Source: Nitrospira sp.
Lineage (GTDB): Bacteria; Nitrospirota; Nitrospiria; Nitrospirales; Nitrospiraceae
NCBI GenBank assembly: GCA_022843785.1
Contig: JALHMZ010000002.1
Location: forward strand, 62,001 to 126,000
Length of the DNA stretch: 64,000 bases
Direction of reading: 5' to 3'
Shown one piece after another: positions 33,178-43,491 of the stretch. The position numbers and the translations under genes were made by a program. The number at the start of each line of letters is the position of its first letter. The stretch's first letter is position 1. Under the pieces are notes generated by a model, which was not told the origin of the DNA, did no database searches, and saw nothing but the letters and a program-made list of their open reading frames with translations.

Positions 33178-35253
33178 TCACACCGGAAGGATTTTTTCGA
33201 TGGATGTCCGTTCAAGACGACCGAGAGTAACCCACTGCTCGGCCATAGGGATCAACGTCTGAACCCGCTCTTCCATGGCCTGCAATCGTTGCGGTAACGC
33301 GTCGACCTTTCGATAGGCCGTGCTTGCAAGAAAGAACCGCAATCCTTGGAGAAACATTGTAATCGTGATCGCATCGACCGTCTTGGCGGATTGATGCAAC
33401 GCATCCACATGAAGGAGGATCGGGTCTAACTGGGAGACGGTGACAAAATCCAGATTACCATGTTCCCGCAGCTGAACGATATGTTCTGTCATGGCAGGCA
33501 CTCGTTCATGCAGCTCACGGAGAAACTCTTCGTCCAGTCGATCGAGATCATGAAGAATGCGTTCGATGACCTCAACCGTAATGTTGTCATGCCGTTCTCC
33601 GACTTCCTGCTGGGCACGACTGATGACTGTTTCCAATACATCCCTTGCCGGCTGAACCGAGCGGGCACGGGCGCGTTGTAGTTCTTGCAATGCTTCGATT
33701 AACGGCCGAGACGAGGCGCCGCAATCCGGCCGGTGCAAGGAAGCGGGGGGACCGCTCATCGTGGACTCCGAATACAGCTCCGACCCTCCCCGATCCGCCT
33801 CTTCTTGATGTGCGGTTCCATCCGGCATTCCCGCATCGACCCTCTCTCCTGACAGACGATGTACCGCGTCTGCGATTCGATCGAGCCCTGCATGCAAGGG
33901 ATGCAATGTCGCCGCAGTCCATTGTGTGTCCGGTTTTGCAACATCTCGCAAGATGGGCAGAAGATTTGATGCCATAGCCTCAATCTCTGAAAGCTGCACT
34001 GTGGATGCTGACCCAGCCAGATTCGTGATCCCATTCAAAATCAAACCATACAGTTTGGACCGCATTGCTCCATCAGCACCGGCTCCAAGTGTTTTGAGGG
34101 CCGTTTCAATTTGAGCCAGCCATTCCCTGGCTTCGAGGGCAAAGAGGCCGACAACCTCGTTTTGAAATGTGCGCGCAGCACGCCCCTGAAACACACTCCG
34201 CCTTTGTCCATCTCCATTTTGATCGGATGGTGCTGGCGCTGCATCTTGTGACTCGGCAATCCGGACTTCGACGACTCCTTGAATCGCCGTTGCAATAGCA
34301 TCCAGGCTTTCAAGTAGCGACGTAAATTGCTCAGATACAGCGCCGGGCTCATCCACCTTTCGTGACACATCGGGAACATCTACCCGGCTTGAATTCAGGG
34401 TATCCACGGTTGCAACAATAGAAATCAGCGGCGTCATGCTCAAATCCAGCTGGTACGTACCTGAGTTTTGGCCTATAGTTGATTGCCGCACGTGGACCAG
34501 TGGACGCAGCGGGTATCGACCGTTGATTCTGTCCACCGTGGCAATCTCTCCTGTCGACAATCGTACGGTCGTTCCCAATGGATAGACCGAAACCTGCTCG
34601 ATCAAGGCCTTCAGAAGCTCGCGTGGAAATGCCGTTCGCTCACTCACCAACAGTTCCTTGACCGCCTCATGAGGAAGCAATCGACGGCGATAGGGTCGCT
34701 CGCTGACCAAGGCATCGAAGATGTCGACCAATCCTATAATTTGTGCCATTTCACTGACTTGCCGCCCTTTCAGCCCATATGGATATCCTCGCCCATTAAC
34801 ACGCTCATGGGCCTCGCGAATGAGTTGCGCAAGCCACTGATATGCGGCGCCCATTCGATGCACGAGCTGATACCCCAATTCAGGATGTTGCTCGATCAAC
34901 TTCCGTTCTTCCTGCGTCAGCCGTCCGGTTTTCGTAACCAGTGACTGCGGAACAGCAAACAACCCAATATTATGGACCAATCCAAAGAATGCCAGTCGAT
35001 CCAGTTCTGTGCCGTAATAGCCCAGTCCGATCCCGACTTTGCTCCCAAAGATTGCGGCATTAAGCAGATTCGTGATCAGCGGTGATCCTGCCGGCCTAGA
35101 GAGTGCGTGCACGACGAGTGCATCGCTCTGTTTCAACGACGAGATCAAGTCTGATCCCAGCGCCTCAATCTTCTCCATATGAAACGGACGCTGACTCTGA
35201 ATAGCCGCAGCCGTCTCCGTCAGTTCTTGTTCCGCTTCACGATACCAATTCAT
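33178..35253 (-). CDS. Degenerate HD-GYP domain protein with Hpt-like regions
   Basis: About 691 residues from the ATG at 35253 (a TTG at 35283 is possible). Numbering from that TTG, residues ~60-230 align with HD-GYP phosphodiesterases, including TKTGRLTQEERKLIEQHPELG (in parts), HERVNGRGYP and VDIFDALVS, but the HD pair is HN (104-105) and the GYP-block Asp is Asn (NGRGYP), so metal binding and c-di-GMP cleavage are doubtful. Residues ~360-460 look like an Hpt bundle in which the phospho-accepting His is missing (LYGLILNGITNLAG). The C-terminal ~200 residues are helical and resemble the neighbouring Hpt protein. Last gene of the chemosensory cluster; probably a signalling scaffold. Confidence 0.75.
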   Translation of the reverse strand: MNWYREAEQELTETAAAIQSQRPFHMEKIEALGSDLISSLKQSDALVVHALSRPAGSPLITNLLNAAIFGSKVGIGLGYYGTELDRLAFFGLVHNIGLFAVPQSLVTKTGRLTQEERKLIEQHPELGYQLVHRMGAAYQWLAQLIREAHERVNGRGYPYGLKGRQVSEMAQIIGLVDIFDALVSERPYRRRLLPHEAVKELLVSERTAFPRELLKALIEQVSVYPLGTTVRLSTGEIATVDRINGRYPLRPLVHVRQSTIGQNSGTYQLDLSMTPLISIVATVDTLNSSRVDVPDVSRKVDEPGAVSEQFTSLLESLDAIATAIQGVVEVRIAESQDAAPAPSDQNGDGQRRSVFQGRAARTFQNEVVGLFALEAREWLAQIETALKTLGAGADGAMRSKLYGLILNGITNLAGSASTVQLSEIEAMASNLLPILRDVAKPDTQWTAATLHPLHAGLDRIADAVHRLSGERVDAGMPDGTAHQEEADRGGSELYSESTMSGPPASLHRPDCGASSRPLIEALQELQRARARSVQPARDVLETVISRAQQEVGERHDNITVEVIERILHDLDRLDEEFLRELHERVPAMTEHIVQLREHGNLDFVTVSQLDPILLHVDALHQSAKTVDAITITMFLQGLRFFLASTAYRKVDALPQRLQAMEERVQTLIPMAEQWVTLGRLERTSIEKILPV

Positions 35254-35326
35254 AGAGAGTGCCGCCGCATCAATCACGCACAATCAGTACAGTACCAGGA
35301 ATACAAAATCTGTTCTCTCTCGGAAT

Positions 35327-36265
35327 TCAGGTAGGCAAGATACCGCTGATAGCCGAGCGTTCCATCCGGCCAGCCTCGACCCAATTCTGAAGCGCCTGTA
35401 CATTGTCAATCAAGCGAGATTCTACTGCCGCATACTTGTCAACCGCTACGACCACCCGCCCTTGCATCACCAGGGTCAGAAAGCTGTGCAGTCCCATACA
35501 AAACGCCAGCATTTGTGCCGCATTGACCTGCTGGGCAGCGGACCAGAGTTGAGCAACCTGCTCCACGATCGTTTGCATCTGTTCTGATGGCTGCCCGCCC
35601 CCTCCTGCTCCGCTCTTAAGCCGATTGATCTCTGCCGCGACGGCTGGAATCTGTTTCTGCACAGACTCAAGAAATGCCTCTTCTCCATCAGACCACCGTG
35701 CAAGAAATTCCCTAAGAGACGTGACGTTGCACCGCTCGTCCCCATTCTTTTTCATCCCTTCTACCTGCGCAATCACCGCCGCAAGAAGATTACGAGGATA
35801 ATTGCCCAACTGCGCCTGTTGATCTCTAAATCTATGTAGGATGCTCAGCAATGCACCCGAGGCGATAGTAACCGGGAGACTTTCGGCATGACCGGAAACG
35901 GCTTCAGCTTCGAACGCCACACTAGTCGCCCGATTGAGCGCGCTGTAAATATGACCTAACTGCTTGCAGAGTCCGACAAACTCATTGGTCGAAAGTGCTC
36001 CGTTTGGATTTTCAACGGCCTCGACAAAGGGCAAGGCAGAACAACTTGCCCGTTCAATCTCACTCAGACCAATGGCAGCCGCCGCCTCGCCCATATTGGC
36101 AATGCCGGATTTGATCGTGTGGGCGAGTGTCACATGGCGATCGGGATGAGGCCCTTGCTGCAATTCGTCCAGGGCCACATGAATTTGCTCAAGCCATTCA
36201 TGAGCCTCTTGAACAAAGGCCGGGATCACCGCTTCGGGAGACCTATCTTCGAGTTCGGCAGACAT
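35327..36265 (-). CDS. Hpt-domain signalling protein
   Basis: 312 residues from the ATG at 36265, preceded by AAAGGA at a good distance; a TTG at 36367 would overlap the upstream gene. Residues ~15-110 form an Hpt-type bundle with the candidate phospho-accepting His49 in LAHTIKSGIANMG. The C-terminal ~200 residues are helical and end in MERSAISGILPT, closely matching the end of the adjacent degenerate HD-GYP protein (LERTSIEKILPV), so the two share a common C-terminal module. It probably takes phosphate from, or docks to, the CheA hybrid kinase. Confidence 0.7.
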   Translation of the reverse strand: MSAELEDRSPEAVIPAFVQEAHEWLEQIHVALDELQQGPHPDRHVTLAHTIKSGIANMGEAAAAIGLSEIERASCSALPFVEAVENPNGALSTNEFVGLCKQLGHIYSALNRATSVAFEAEAVSGHAESLPVTIASGALLSILHRFRDQQAQLGNYPRNLLAAVIAQVEGMKKNGDERCNVTSLREFLARWSDGEEAFLESVQKQIPAVAAEINRLKSGAGGGGQPSEQMQTIVEQVAQLWSAAQQVNAAQMLAFCMGLHSFLTLVMQGRVVVAVDKYAAVESRLIDNVQALQNWVEAGRMERSAISGILPT

Positions 36266-36329
36266 TATTCTTAGTCCTTTAGGATAGCGATGGACCATCG
36301 AACGGATCCGGTCAGCCGCGGGAGACCTA

Positions 36330-37604
36330 TCATATTCCTTTTCCAAATTGCGAAGCCAATCCGGCAATTTCTCCGAGCTTGCGGACCATCTCTTCTAACC
36401 GCTTCGTGGCACTCACAGCCACCTGTTCAGTATCCGAGACTCGATTGACTAGTACGGCATTCCGCTCCCGTTCCGCTTCCAAGAGCGCTTCGAGTTCTCC
36501 AGTCCGTCTGGTTATATGTTCGGCGCTGTCAGCTATCTCGGTCAGCTCTTTCACTCTTGCCTGCACCACAACCAGCGATGCTTCTGCAGCTCGAGCCTTC
36601 TCCTCAAACCCGGCCGCACGTTGCATCTCATGCGCCAGCATGGCCTCTGCATTCTTACCATGAGCAGCAGCGACTTCCAGTTCGGTCAATTCCTGGACAA
36701 GCTGCGCCGCCGCCGCACGTTCGGTGCTCAATTCCACTTCCAATTGCTCTGTTCGGTTAGCCGCTGCTTGCAAAACAGCTACCTCGTGACGAGCCTTTAG
36801 CGATGACTCCTGTTCCACTCGCAGAGCGGCTTCGAGTTGAGACATACGCGAGGCCTGAATCTCGCTCGCCGCCATCTTCATTTCAAGCTCAGTCACTAAA
36901 CGACGTTGGGCTTCCAGCAGCGCCTCCGTCTCCTTGGCTCGACCAACCGCTGCATCGAGATCGGCAATGCGCTTCGTCAAGCTTTCAGTCCTGGCCCGTT
37001 CATTCCGAAGTTGCTCTTCCGCCTCTCTAAGCCTGTTTGCAGCTTGCGGATCGGCCGGCCCCGGTGTCCCGGGTACATTGATCGCTTGAGTCTCTATTGG
37101 CTTATATCCTGCGATTGGCGCTATGACTGGCGTTGGGGTTGATGCTGGTACCCGCCTTAGAGCGATCGTTGGCGTCGATGGAGAAGGTTGAATCGGAGCC
37201 GCAGCCGGCCTGACATCCGGCGGTGCCGCTGAAGTCTGCCGTTTGGCAAGCAACTCCATCACCTTATCCTTCAATGAGGTACCCTGGAATGGCTTCTTCA
37301 GTACTGCATCGGCTCTGCAAGACTCAGCCTGCTTCGTAACCTCGTCATTCACGATGCCGGAAATAAGCAGTACGGGAATTGTTGCAATCGACGCATTGCC
37401 TCGAACAAATGCACACACCTCGTACCCGCTCTTATCAGGCATGATCACGTCGGACACAACCATATCCAGCCGGTCTTTTGCCAAACACGCAATGGCTTCC
37501 TCGCCATTTGCGGCAAGAATCACAGACATCCCGGCTTCAGTCAATAGCCGTTCTGCAACTTTCCGGACTGCAATACTGTCGTCTGCTACCAACACCTTAG
37601 GCAT
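36330..37604 (-). CDS. Response regulator with long coiled-coil
   Basis: 424 residues. Residues 1-120 are a receiver domain: acidic pair Asp8-Asp9, phospho-acceptor Asp52 in VVSDVIMPDKSG, and Lys104 in VLKKPF. A Pro/Ala linker (~122-180) leads into a long coiled-coil (~185-420) of Glu/Ala/Leu-rich heptads. No DNA-binding or enzyme domain is present. It is the kind of output that polymerises or tethers a partner, as in FrzS- or PilG/PilH-like pathways. Third from last in the cluster, downstream of the CheA hybrid. Confidence 0.85.
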   Translation of the reverse strand: MPKVLVADDSIAVRKVAERLLTEAGMSVILAANGEEAIACLAKDRLDMVVSDVIMPDKSGYEVCAFVRGNASIATIPVLLISGIVNDEVTKQAESCRADAVLKKPFQGTSLKDKVMELLAKRQTSAAPPDVRPAAAPIQPSPSTPTIALRRVPASTPTPVIAPIAGYKPIETQAINVPGTPGPADPQAANRLREAEEQLRNERARTESLTKRIADLDAAVGRAKETEALLEAQRRLVTELEMKMAASEIQASRMSQLEAALRVEQESSLKARHEVAVLQAAANRTEQLEVELSTERAAAAQLVQELTELEVAAAHGKNAEAMLAHEMQRAAGFEEKARAAEASLVVVQARVKELTEIADSAEHITRRTGELEALLEAERERNAVLVNRVSDTEQVAVSATKRLEEMVRKLGEIAGLASQFGKGI

Positions 37605-37971
37605 ATCTACACCCTTCTATCTTTCCTCGCGTGCCTTGCACCTGCTTACCGCTGTAGACCGCTCTACTGACGAAACGCAGAGAACAATCTTCCCCTCTGC
37701 CTCCAAGCCCTACTGAACACTCTGCACGATGACGTCCCGTCTCTTCGCTTTGCCCCCCCTCGATACCATTTTCATCCCAGGACTTGGACGTACGTCGAAA
37801 GAGGCCGCACTCGGGTCGCTATCCATTCCAGAGCCCCATTCACGCGGGCAACATAAACACATCCAAACCATTTGCTTTCAAAGCGCATCTGTCCACACGT
37901 ATCTAGCCGCTGTATCCCCCATATTCTGCAACGACCCTGGTTTCGTCAATTGATACACGCATTTTCTCAGG
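37605..37971. other. Intergenic between cheA-like and response regulator genes
   Basis: 367 bases. No convincing gene, tRNA or terminator with T-run was seen; open frames here are short and lack ribosome sites. AAGGG precedes the response regulator start at 37604. The gap suggests a separate promoter for the three downstream genes. Confidence 0.45.
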
Positions 37972-40806
37972 TCAATTACGGATTGCCGAAATGGGGCCCA
38001 CCTGCTGTTCAACTTCCTGGAGCAACACCTCTTGATCTACCGGCTTGGCAATACACGCATTCGCCCCGATGTCCAGCACCGCCCGGCGATGCTTGTCGCC
38101 TGATTGAGTGGTCATCACAATAATCGGCGTGTGTCGCGTGTGAGGATACCCTCTAAGCGCCTGCACCACCGCATAGCCATCGGATTTCGGCATCTCGATG
38201 TCGGTAATGATCAACCGATACTTCGATTCCGACGCTTTCCGTAGTCCTTCTTCTCCGTCAACTGCCGTATCAATCAAATACCCGGCATCCTTCAGCATCC
38301 TTCCGACACGCTTACGGACGCTCAATGAATCATCAATCAATAGGATGACCGCCCCCGCCTCCACGCGCTGGTCACTCTCATCCAATCCACTCATTGAATA
38401 GACTGACAGACTCTGCCGCGGGGACTGGAGGAATGGCCTGGCGCCTAAACGGGCGGGATCGACAACAAGAATCACCCGACCTTCAGAATCGATCGTCGCT
38501 CCTCCAAAATATGAATGCGCCATGAGTTTCAACGGTCCCAGTGTCTTGACCACAATTTCCTGTCGACCCAGGATTTCATCCACGACTAATCCAAGAGCCC
38601 CCCCAGAGGTCCGCACAATCACGACCGGCATCACTCCCTTCACAGGTCCTGCTTCGCGACGCAGAACATGCCGAAGCGAGTGCACCTCGACAAGTTCACT
38701 CTGTACATGCATGAGAGTCCGATTCTCTTTCCTCAGGAGTGCACTCTCAGCCGTACGCATCACTTCGCGAATACTCGACAACGCAATGGCATACCGCTCG
38801 GTTCCTGCGCGAACCAACAACGCCGTGGTGATGAGTAAGGTGAGCGGAAGACGCAAGGTGAACTTTGTGCCGGCCCCCGGCTGTGACTCGACCTCGATAT
38901 GGCCGTTCATTCCTTCGACGGCTTGTTTGACCACATCAAGCCCAACACCTCGGCCGGCCTGACCGTCGACTGCGTCGGCGGTTGAGAAGCCAGCTGAGAA
39001 GATATACTGGAACAGATCCGCATTCGACATCGCCCGGACTTGATCAGGCTGAGCCAACCCACATTCAACGGCTTTCATGCGTATCTTCTCAAGATCGAGG
39101 CCTCCCCCATCGTCCTCGACTTCAACCACGATCGAATTTCCTCGATGCGCCGCACGAAGATGGATCGTGCCCGCTGCCGGCTTCCCCCTGGCAATCCGAT
39201 CGGATGGCAATTCAATGCCATGACACACAGCATTGCGGACTAAATGGACCAATGGGTCCACCAACCGTTCGACGATCCCGGTATCGACTTCCGCATTTTC
39301 TCCCGACGTCACCAGCACTGCCTCCTTATGCGATACGCGCGCGCAGTCTCTGACAGCACGCCGATATCGGACAAAAGGCGTTCCGATAGGAACCATCCGT
39401 GCCTGGTTGAGTTCAGCTTGCATATTCTTCGTCAACTGCTGGACCTGACTCATATCGTCATGCGCCCGACAAATGGATTTCTTCACCTGCTCCATCGATT
39501 CGTCAATATCGGCACTCATTTCACTGATGCGGCGGGCCAAACCATCGAAGTCGTCGTCTTTGTCACATTCCTGATTGCTGCCTTTTCCCACCCCCCCCGC
39601 CTCCTGTGGTAGAGACGGGGATCCAGTTGCGCGCAGATGTTTGTCGGCAAATGTACGGACGGAGTCGGCCAATCGCGTCTTGCATGCCATGGCTTGATCA
39701 GACAACTGTTCCAGCGCATACAGCCGCTGCTCGAGCCGACCGCGGCCAACCATCAGCTCTCCAATCAGGTTCATCAACTTCTCCAACCGGGCGGAACTGA
39801 CACGAATGACTTCCCGTTCATCGCCCACATTGGTCTCCGTTTGCCTGCCGGATGTTCCCTGGTCGATGAGTGATTCAATCGCAGGCGTCACCTGGTCAGG
39901 CCCGCCGACGGGAGTACAGATCTGATGAAGTTGTTTCAGGTCCCATAATGCTGTTTCAAATCGTTTCCGAGTTTCATGGACGCGGCTCGGATCTCTTTGG
40001 ATCAACACACGGACGACGTCGACCGCAAGAAGGATCACGTCCGTCTGCCCAGATAACAAGCTGAGCCGACCTCCGCGCACAGCCCCGATGAAATCTTCGA
40101 CATGGTGAATAAGATCCCCGATCGCCTGAAACCCGACCGTATAGGCCGAGCCTTTCAATGTATGGGCGGTTCTAAACAGTTGACTGACAAGATCTCTATT
40201 CTGAGTATCCGTCTCCAATTGCAGTAGAGCAGCTTCCAACGATTCCAGATACGCGTGCGCCTCAGGCGTGAAATACCCCAACACTTCCGGGTCAAGCTGT
40301 GGAAGGAAATAGTCGTCACGTTGATGCGTTGCCTGCTGCGCTTCCGTAGCAGTCTCTGCTCTCGCAACCGATTCCATCGGTCTAACCGGTTCGGTTGCTG
40401 GCATAGTGGATTCATTCGAAAGCAGCCCTGCAGATAATTCCAAGCATCGCTCCACCACCGATCGATCTTCACTCCCGCCGCTACCAATAGTCTTCACGAG
40501 CGTCAGAATGCCTTCTACAATCTCACGCATCGCGCCCACTGCCTTTGGCCACTCGGCATCGGGAATAGCCCAGGCCTGCTCGCATATCAACTCCAGCTGC
40601 TCACAGAGCCTGGCGATCCCGAGATACCCATACAGCGCCGCAGCACTTTGGAGACGGCGGGCAATACTCACTTGTTCGTGAAGCTGCTGTGGCACAGGAA
40701 GCGAGGTGTCGGCAGGATACAAAACCTTCGTCAGGCCCCCTATCCCATCCAAGGCATCGACGGCGAAGTTACTAAGGCGATTGTCCCGATCAAACTCCGA
40801 ACTCAT
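37972..40806 (-). CDS. CheA-type hybrid histidine kinase with C-terminal receiver
   Basis: 944 residues. An N-terminal helical region (1-130) resembles an Hpt without a clear His. A true Hpt is at ~170-290 with His215 in RTAHTLKGSAYTVG. The dimerisation helices start near 345 (SSARLEKLMNLIGELMVGR in parts), the ATPase N box is LVRNAVCHGIE, and G boxes are DDGGGLD and GRGVGLDVV. A CheW-like domain follows (~650-790), then a receiver (~820-940) with LLIDDSLSVR, acceptor Asp in IITDIEMPKSDGY and Lys in CIAKPVD. This order matches ChpA/PilL and FrzE kinases of non-flagellar pathways. It should phosphorylate its own receiver and the coiled-coil regulator. Confidence 0.9.
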   Translation of the reverse strand: MSSEFDRDNRLSNFAVDALDGIGGLTKVLYPADTSLPVPQQLHEQVSIARRLQSAAALYGYLGIARLCEQLELICEQAWAIPDAEWPKAVGAMREIVEGILTLVKTIGSGGSEDRSVVERCLELSAGLLSNESTMPATEPVRPMESVARAETATEAQQATHQRDDYFLPQLDPEVLGYFTPEAHAYLESLEAALLQLETDTQNRDLVSQLFRTAHTLKGSAYTVGFQAIGDLIHHVEDFIGAVRGGRLSLLSGQTDVILLAVDVVRVLIQRDPSRVHETRKRFETALWDLKQLHQICTPVGGPDQVTPAIESLIDQGTSGRQTETNVGDEREVIRVSSARLEKLMNLIGELMVGRGRLEQRLYALEQLSDQAMACKTRLADSVRTFADKHLRATGSPSLPQEAGGVGKGSNQECDKDDDFDGLARRISEMSADIDESMEQVKKSICRAHDDMSQVQQLTKNMQAELNQARMVPIGTPFVRYRRAVRDCARVSHKEAVLVTSGENAEVDTGIVERLVDPLVHLVRNAVCHGIELPSDRIARGKPAAGTIHLRAAHRGNSIVVEVEDDGGGLDLEKIRMKAVECGLAQPDQVRAMSNADLFQYIFSAGFSTADAVDGQAGRGVGLDVVKQAVEGMNGHIEVESQPGAGTKFTLRLPLTLLITTALLVRAGTERYAIALSSIREVMRTAESALLRKENRTLMHVQSELVEVHSLRHVLRREAGPVKGVMPVVIVRTSGGALGLVVDEILGRQEIVVKTLGPLKLMAHSYFGGATIDSEGRVILVVDPARLGARPFLQSPRQSLSVYSMSGLDESDQRVEAGAVILLIDDSLSVRKRVGRMLKDAGYLIDTAVDGEEGLRKASESKYRLIITDIEMPKSDGYAVVQALRGYPHTRHTPIIVMTTQSGDKHRRAVLDIGANACIAKPVDQEVLLQEVEQQVGPISAIRN

Positions 40807-40857
40807 CCGTGTGTCTCAATGTGGAATCCCGGTAGACTCTTCGGATACTAGAAGTCG

Positions 40858-42768
40858 TTACGCCAATTTATATTGCGCCACCGATGCCGCTAAACTTTCA
40901 GCCACTTTCGACATATCCTCTACAGTTGCGCGTGTTTGATCTGTTACATGCTGCGCCGCCGTCGCGGCGCCGGTAAAGTCTTTGATCGAACGCCCAACCT
41001 GATCGGTCGAAGCCCCCTGTTCGGCTACAGAAGAGGCAATGGTGTGAGCCAATTCCGCAGACCGTTGCGCAATCGTTGCGATGTTCCGAAATAGGTCTCC
41101 CGTGCGAACCGCGGACGCCGATCCCGTGTCTGCGGCCTGCATCTCTTGCTCCATAGCAACGACCGCATGATGGGCTTCACTTTGAATGACCTTGATCAGA
41201 TCCAGGGCTTCTCGTGTTGCCTGGGTCGAACTTTCAGCTAATTTCCGCACCTGATCGACAACGATGCCGAACCGTGCGCTGACTTCACCCACACCGGCCG
41301 CTTCGATTGCGGCATTCAACGCCAAGAGATTCGTTTGACTGGCGTTCTCCCGAATCGCCGACACAATCTGCGAGATTTCCAAAGACCGATGGTCCAGCAG
41401 CTTGATCTGCTGGACCATCTGTTGGACGGCAGACCGCATTCTTCCCATATCCTCAACGGTTTCTTGCACGGCGATGTGCCCTTCTTCCGTGGCTTGCACC
41501 ACTTGCCGGGCGGACTCGGAGGACGCACCCGCAATGTCGGACAGTTGACGCATTGAAACCGCAAGCTGTTCAACGACGCCAAGCGCTTTCCTGGACTCAT
41601 CCGCTTGGCGCCTGACGGTTCCAGCCATCTGTCCGGTATTCTCCCGTAACACACCGGCCGATTTGCTGACACGTTCAGCTGACTCTCGAACATGCCGCAT
41701 CAGTTGTGAAAACCGTTGAATCATGAGATTGAGTCCATCCGCAAAAGTTCCGAACATGTCGGCGGTTACTTCACCCCGCTTTGTCAGATCGCCTTTCCCT
41801 ACATCCGACACGAGCACTTGAAGTTGGGCCAAACGTTTTTGCATTCTGTCCCGCTCTTCCTCGGTCGATGCAAGAGTGGTGATTCGATCCAACATCGCAT
41901 TGAACGCCACTGCCATATGTCCGATCTCATCGCGGCTCTCCAGTCTGGCTCGAGCCTGTAGATTCCCTGCAGCCGCTTGTCCCGCAACATCGGCCACATG
42001 AACGATGCTGCGTGTCATGTTGCGGACAACCGCATAGCCGACGCCCCCTCCCAGGAGAAGAGCAATGAATCCTCCGACCACGATCATGTTTACGTAGTAG
42101 TCAGCTTCCACTTGTCCCCGATCGTTCAATTCTTTTGCTGTTTCTCGCACGCTGTTCATCAACCCGCGCGCCTCAATCGTGGATGCTCCATATTTATTTG
42201 CGACATCCACGGACAACGAAAAATGGCCCAAATCTCTCATGGCCTGCTTTTGTTCCTCCGACAGCGATGCATTGAAGCTGTCGGCAAACGCTCCGATCGC
42301 CCCCTCCGACGCCGCAAAATACTCCTTCAACGCTTTCTGGAGAGTTGCTGCAGTATGTTTTCCTTGACGTTCCTCTAACGTGGCGGCCTGAATCTCTACT
42401 GTGTTATACGCATCGAGAGGTGCAAGAACCTGTCGCTTCAATTCAGCCAACGGGGCGACAGCATCATCGAAATCGTGTTTCCGAGTGTGCCGCCCCGTAT
42501 TCAGCAGGGCGCTGTGATAGAGGCCAAGGCTGGTACTGATACTGCCGATATGTGATAGGACCGATGTCGATTCCTCGTAACTGGACTGCATCTTGCCTTT
42601 CATCGCAGTGAGTCCGATGAGTCCAATCACGGCCACAATGATCATGGTGGCGCCGACCGAAGACAGGCCGAGGATTAACTTTGGGAAAGCCTTCAGATTA
42701 TTGAACCAGAAACCGGATGACGTTGTCGCCGGCTTGCTACGCGTTACCATGACCATCCTCCCCGACAA
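40858..42768 (-). CDS. Methyl-accepting chemotaxis protein
   Basis: 636 residues. TM1 is ~32-55 (LSSVGATMIIVAVIGLIGL), a four-helix periplasmic domain spans ~56-225, TM2 is ~228-250, HAMP ~250-305, and the signalling domain ~340-636. The hairpin tip deviates from the norm: NLLALNAAIEAAGVGEVSARFGIVVDQVRKLAE (in parts) instead of AARAGE-GRGFAVVA-EVR. No C-terminal CheR-binding pentapeptide is seen (ends VAQYKLA). It should form arrays with the adjacent CheW and CheA proteins. The gene lies 32 bases downstream of cheW. Confidence 0.9.
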   Translation of the reverse strand: MSGRMVMVTRSKPATTSSGFWFNNLKAFPKLILGLSSVGATMIIVAVIGLIGLTAMKGKMQSSYEESTSVLSHIGSISTSLGLYHSALLNTGRHTRKHDFDDAVAPLAELKRQVLAPLDAYNTVEIQAATLEERQGKHTAATLQKALKEYFAASEGAIGAFADSFNASLSEEQKQAMRDLGHFSLSVDVANKYGASTIEARGLMNSVRETAKELNDRGQVEADYYVNMIVVGGFIALLLGGGVGYAVVRNMTRSIVHVADVAGQAAAGNLQARARLESRDEIGHMAVAFNAMLDRITTLASTEEERDRMQKRLAQLQVLVSDVGKGDLTKRGEVTADMFGTFADGLNLMIQRFSQLMRHVRESAERVSKSAGVLRENTGQMAGTVRRQADESRKALGVVEQLAVSMRQLSDIAGASSESARQVVQATEEGHIAVQETVEDMGRMRSAVQQMVQQIKLLDHRSLEISQIVSAIRENASQTNLLALNAAIEAAGVGEVSARFGIVVDQVRKLAESSTQATREALDLIKVIQSEAHHAVVAMEQEMQAADTGSASAVRTGDLFRNIATIAQRSAELAHTIASSVAEQGASTDQVGRSIKDFTGAATAAQHVTDQTRATVEDMSKVAESLAASVAQYKLA

Positions 42769-42800
42769 CCATAAAATATTCGCCCTTCAGACTCACCATG

Positions 42801-43310
42801 TCACGCCGCCTGCTGATCGAGCGTACCCTCGACCATGGCCACCAGTCTGGACACCTCTACCAAGCCGCTCACCCGGCTACCCAGTCTCAACAGCCCGGAA
42901 AGAAAGGGACGATGCCGAGCCATCTCGCCAGGCAATTCCTCCAGCGTATCGTTTACCTCGATCATTCCAATCTCCGGGACCTGATCAATCACAATACCGA
43001 TCTGTTGCGCTCCACACCGGACAATGACCGCATACCCCAGCGACGAGGAACTTGGCATCCCCAATACTGGGCGTAAGTCGGCGAGTGGCACTATCATTCC
43101 GTGGACATTGGCGACCCCAACCAACACCGAAGGCATATCGGGAACGGGAGTGATCGATTCAAGCGGAAAGACTTCGCGTACCTGGTTGAGTTCCACGGCG
43201 AAACTCTCCGCTCCAAGCGTAAACAGGCAAAATCGAGATGGAGGAGATGGCCTGACCAAAGCAGGACGAGATCCGGCACTAGACTCTTCCCTGTCTATCC
43301 TTTGCTCCAT
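42801..43310 (-). CDS. CheW-type adaptor protein
   Basis: 169 residues, one CheW domain: FCLFTLGAESFAVELNQVREV near residue 28, VLVGVANVHGMIVPLADLR near residue 62, and a C-terminal LVEVSRLVAMVEG. It couples the MCP to the CheA kinase. The ~25-residue N-terminal extension is Ser/Pro-rich. Start and spacing (32 bases to the MCP) indicate one operon. No cheR or cheB methylation gene is found beside it. Confidence 0.9.
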   Translation of the reverse strand: MEQRIDREESSAGSRPALVRPSPPSRFCLFTLGAESFAVELNQVREVFPLESITPVPDMPSVLVGVANVHGMIVPLADLRPVLGMPSSSSLGYAVIVRCGAQQIGIVIDQVPEIGMIEVNDTLEELPGEMARHRPFLSGLLRLGSRVSGLVEVSRLVAMVEGTLDQQAA

Positions 43311-43491
43311 TGTCTCCTTACCACATCACGTCGGACACAATCGTTTCTGTCACCCCAATGCGAACGTTCACAATTTGCAGAACATCGTCGGATTTGAATG
43401 GCACGATTAGGTCCGCACTTTAAGACGTAATTGCGCCTTCTCACGTGCCCGCTCTAGCGAGAGCCACGACGGTAGAGTCGCAAGATGCCTC

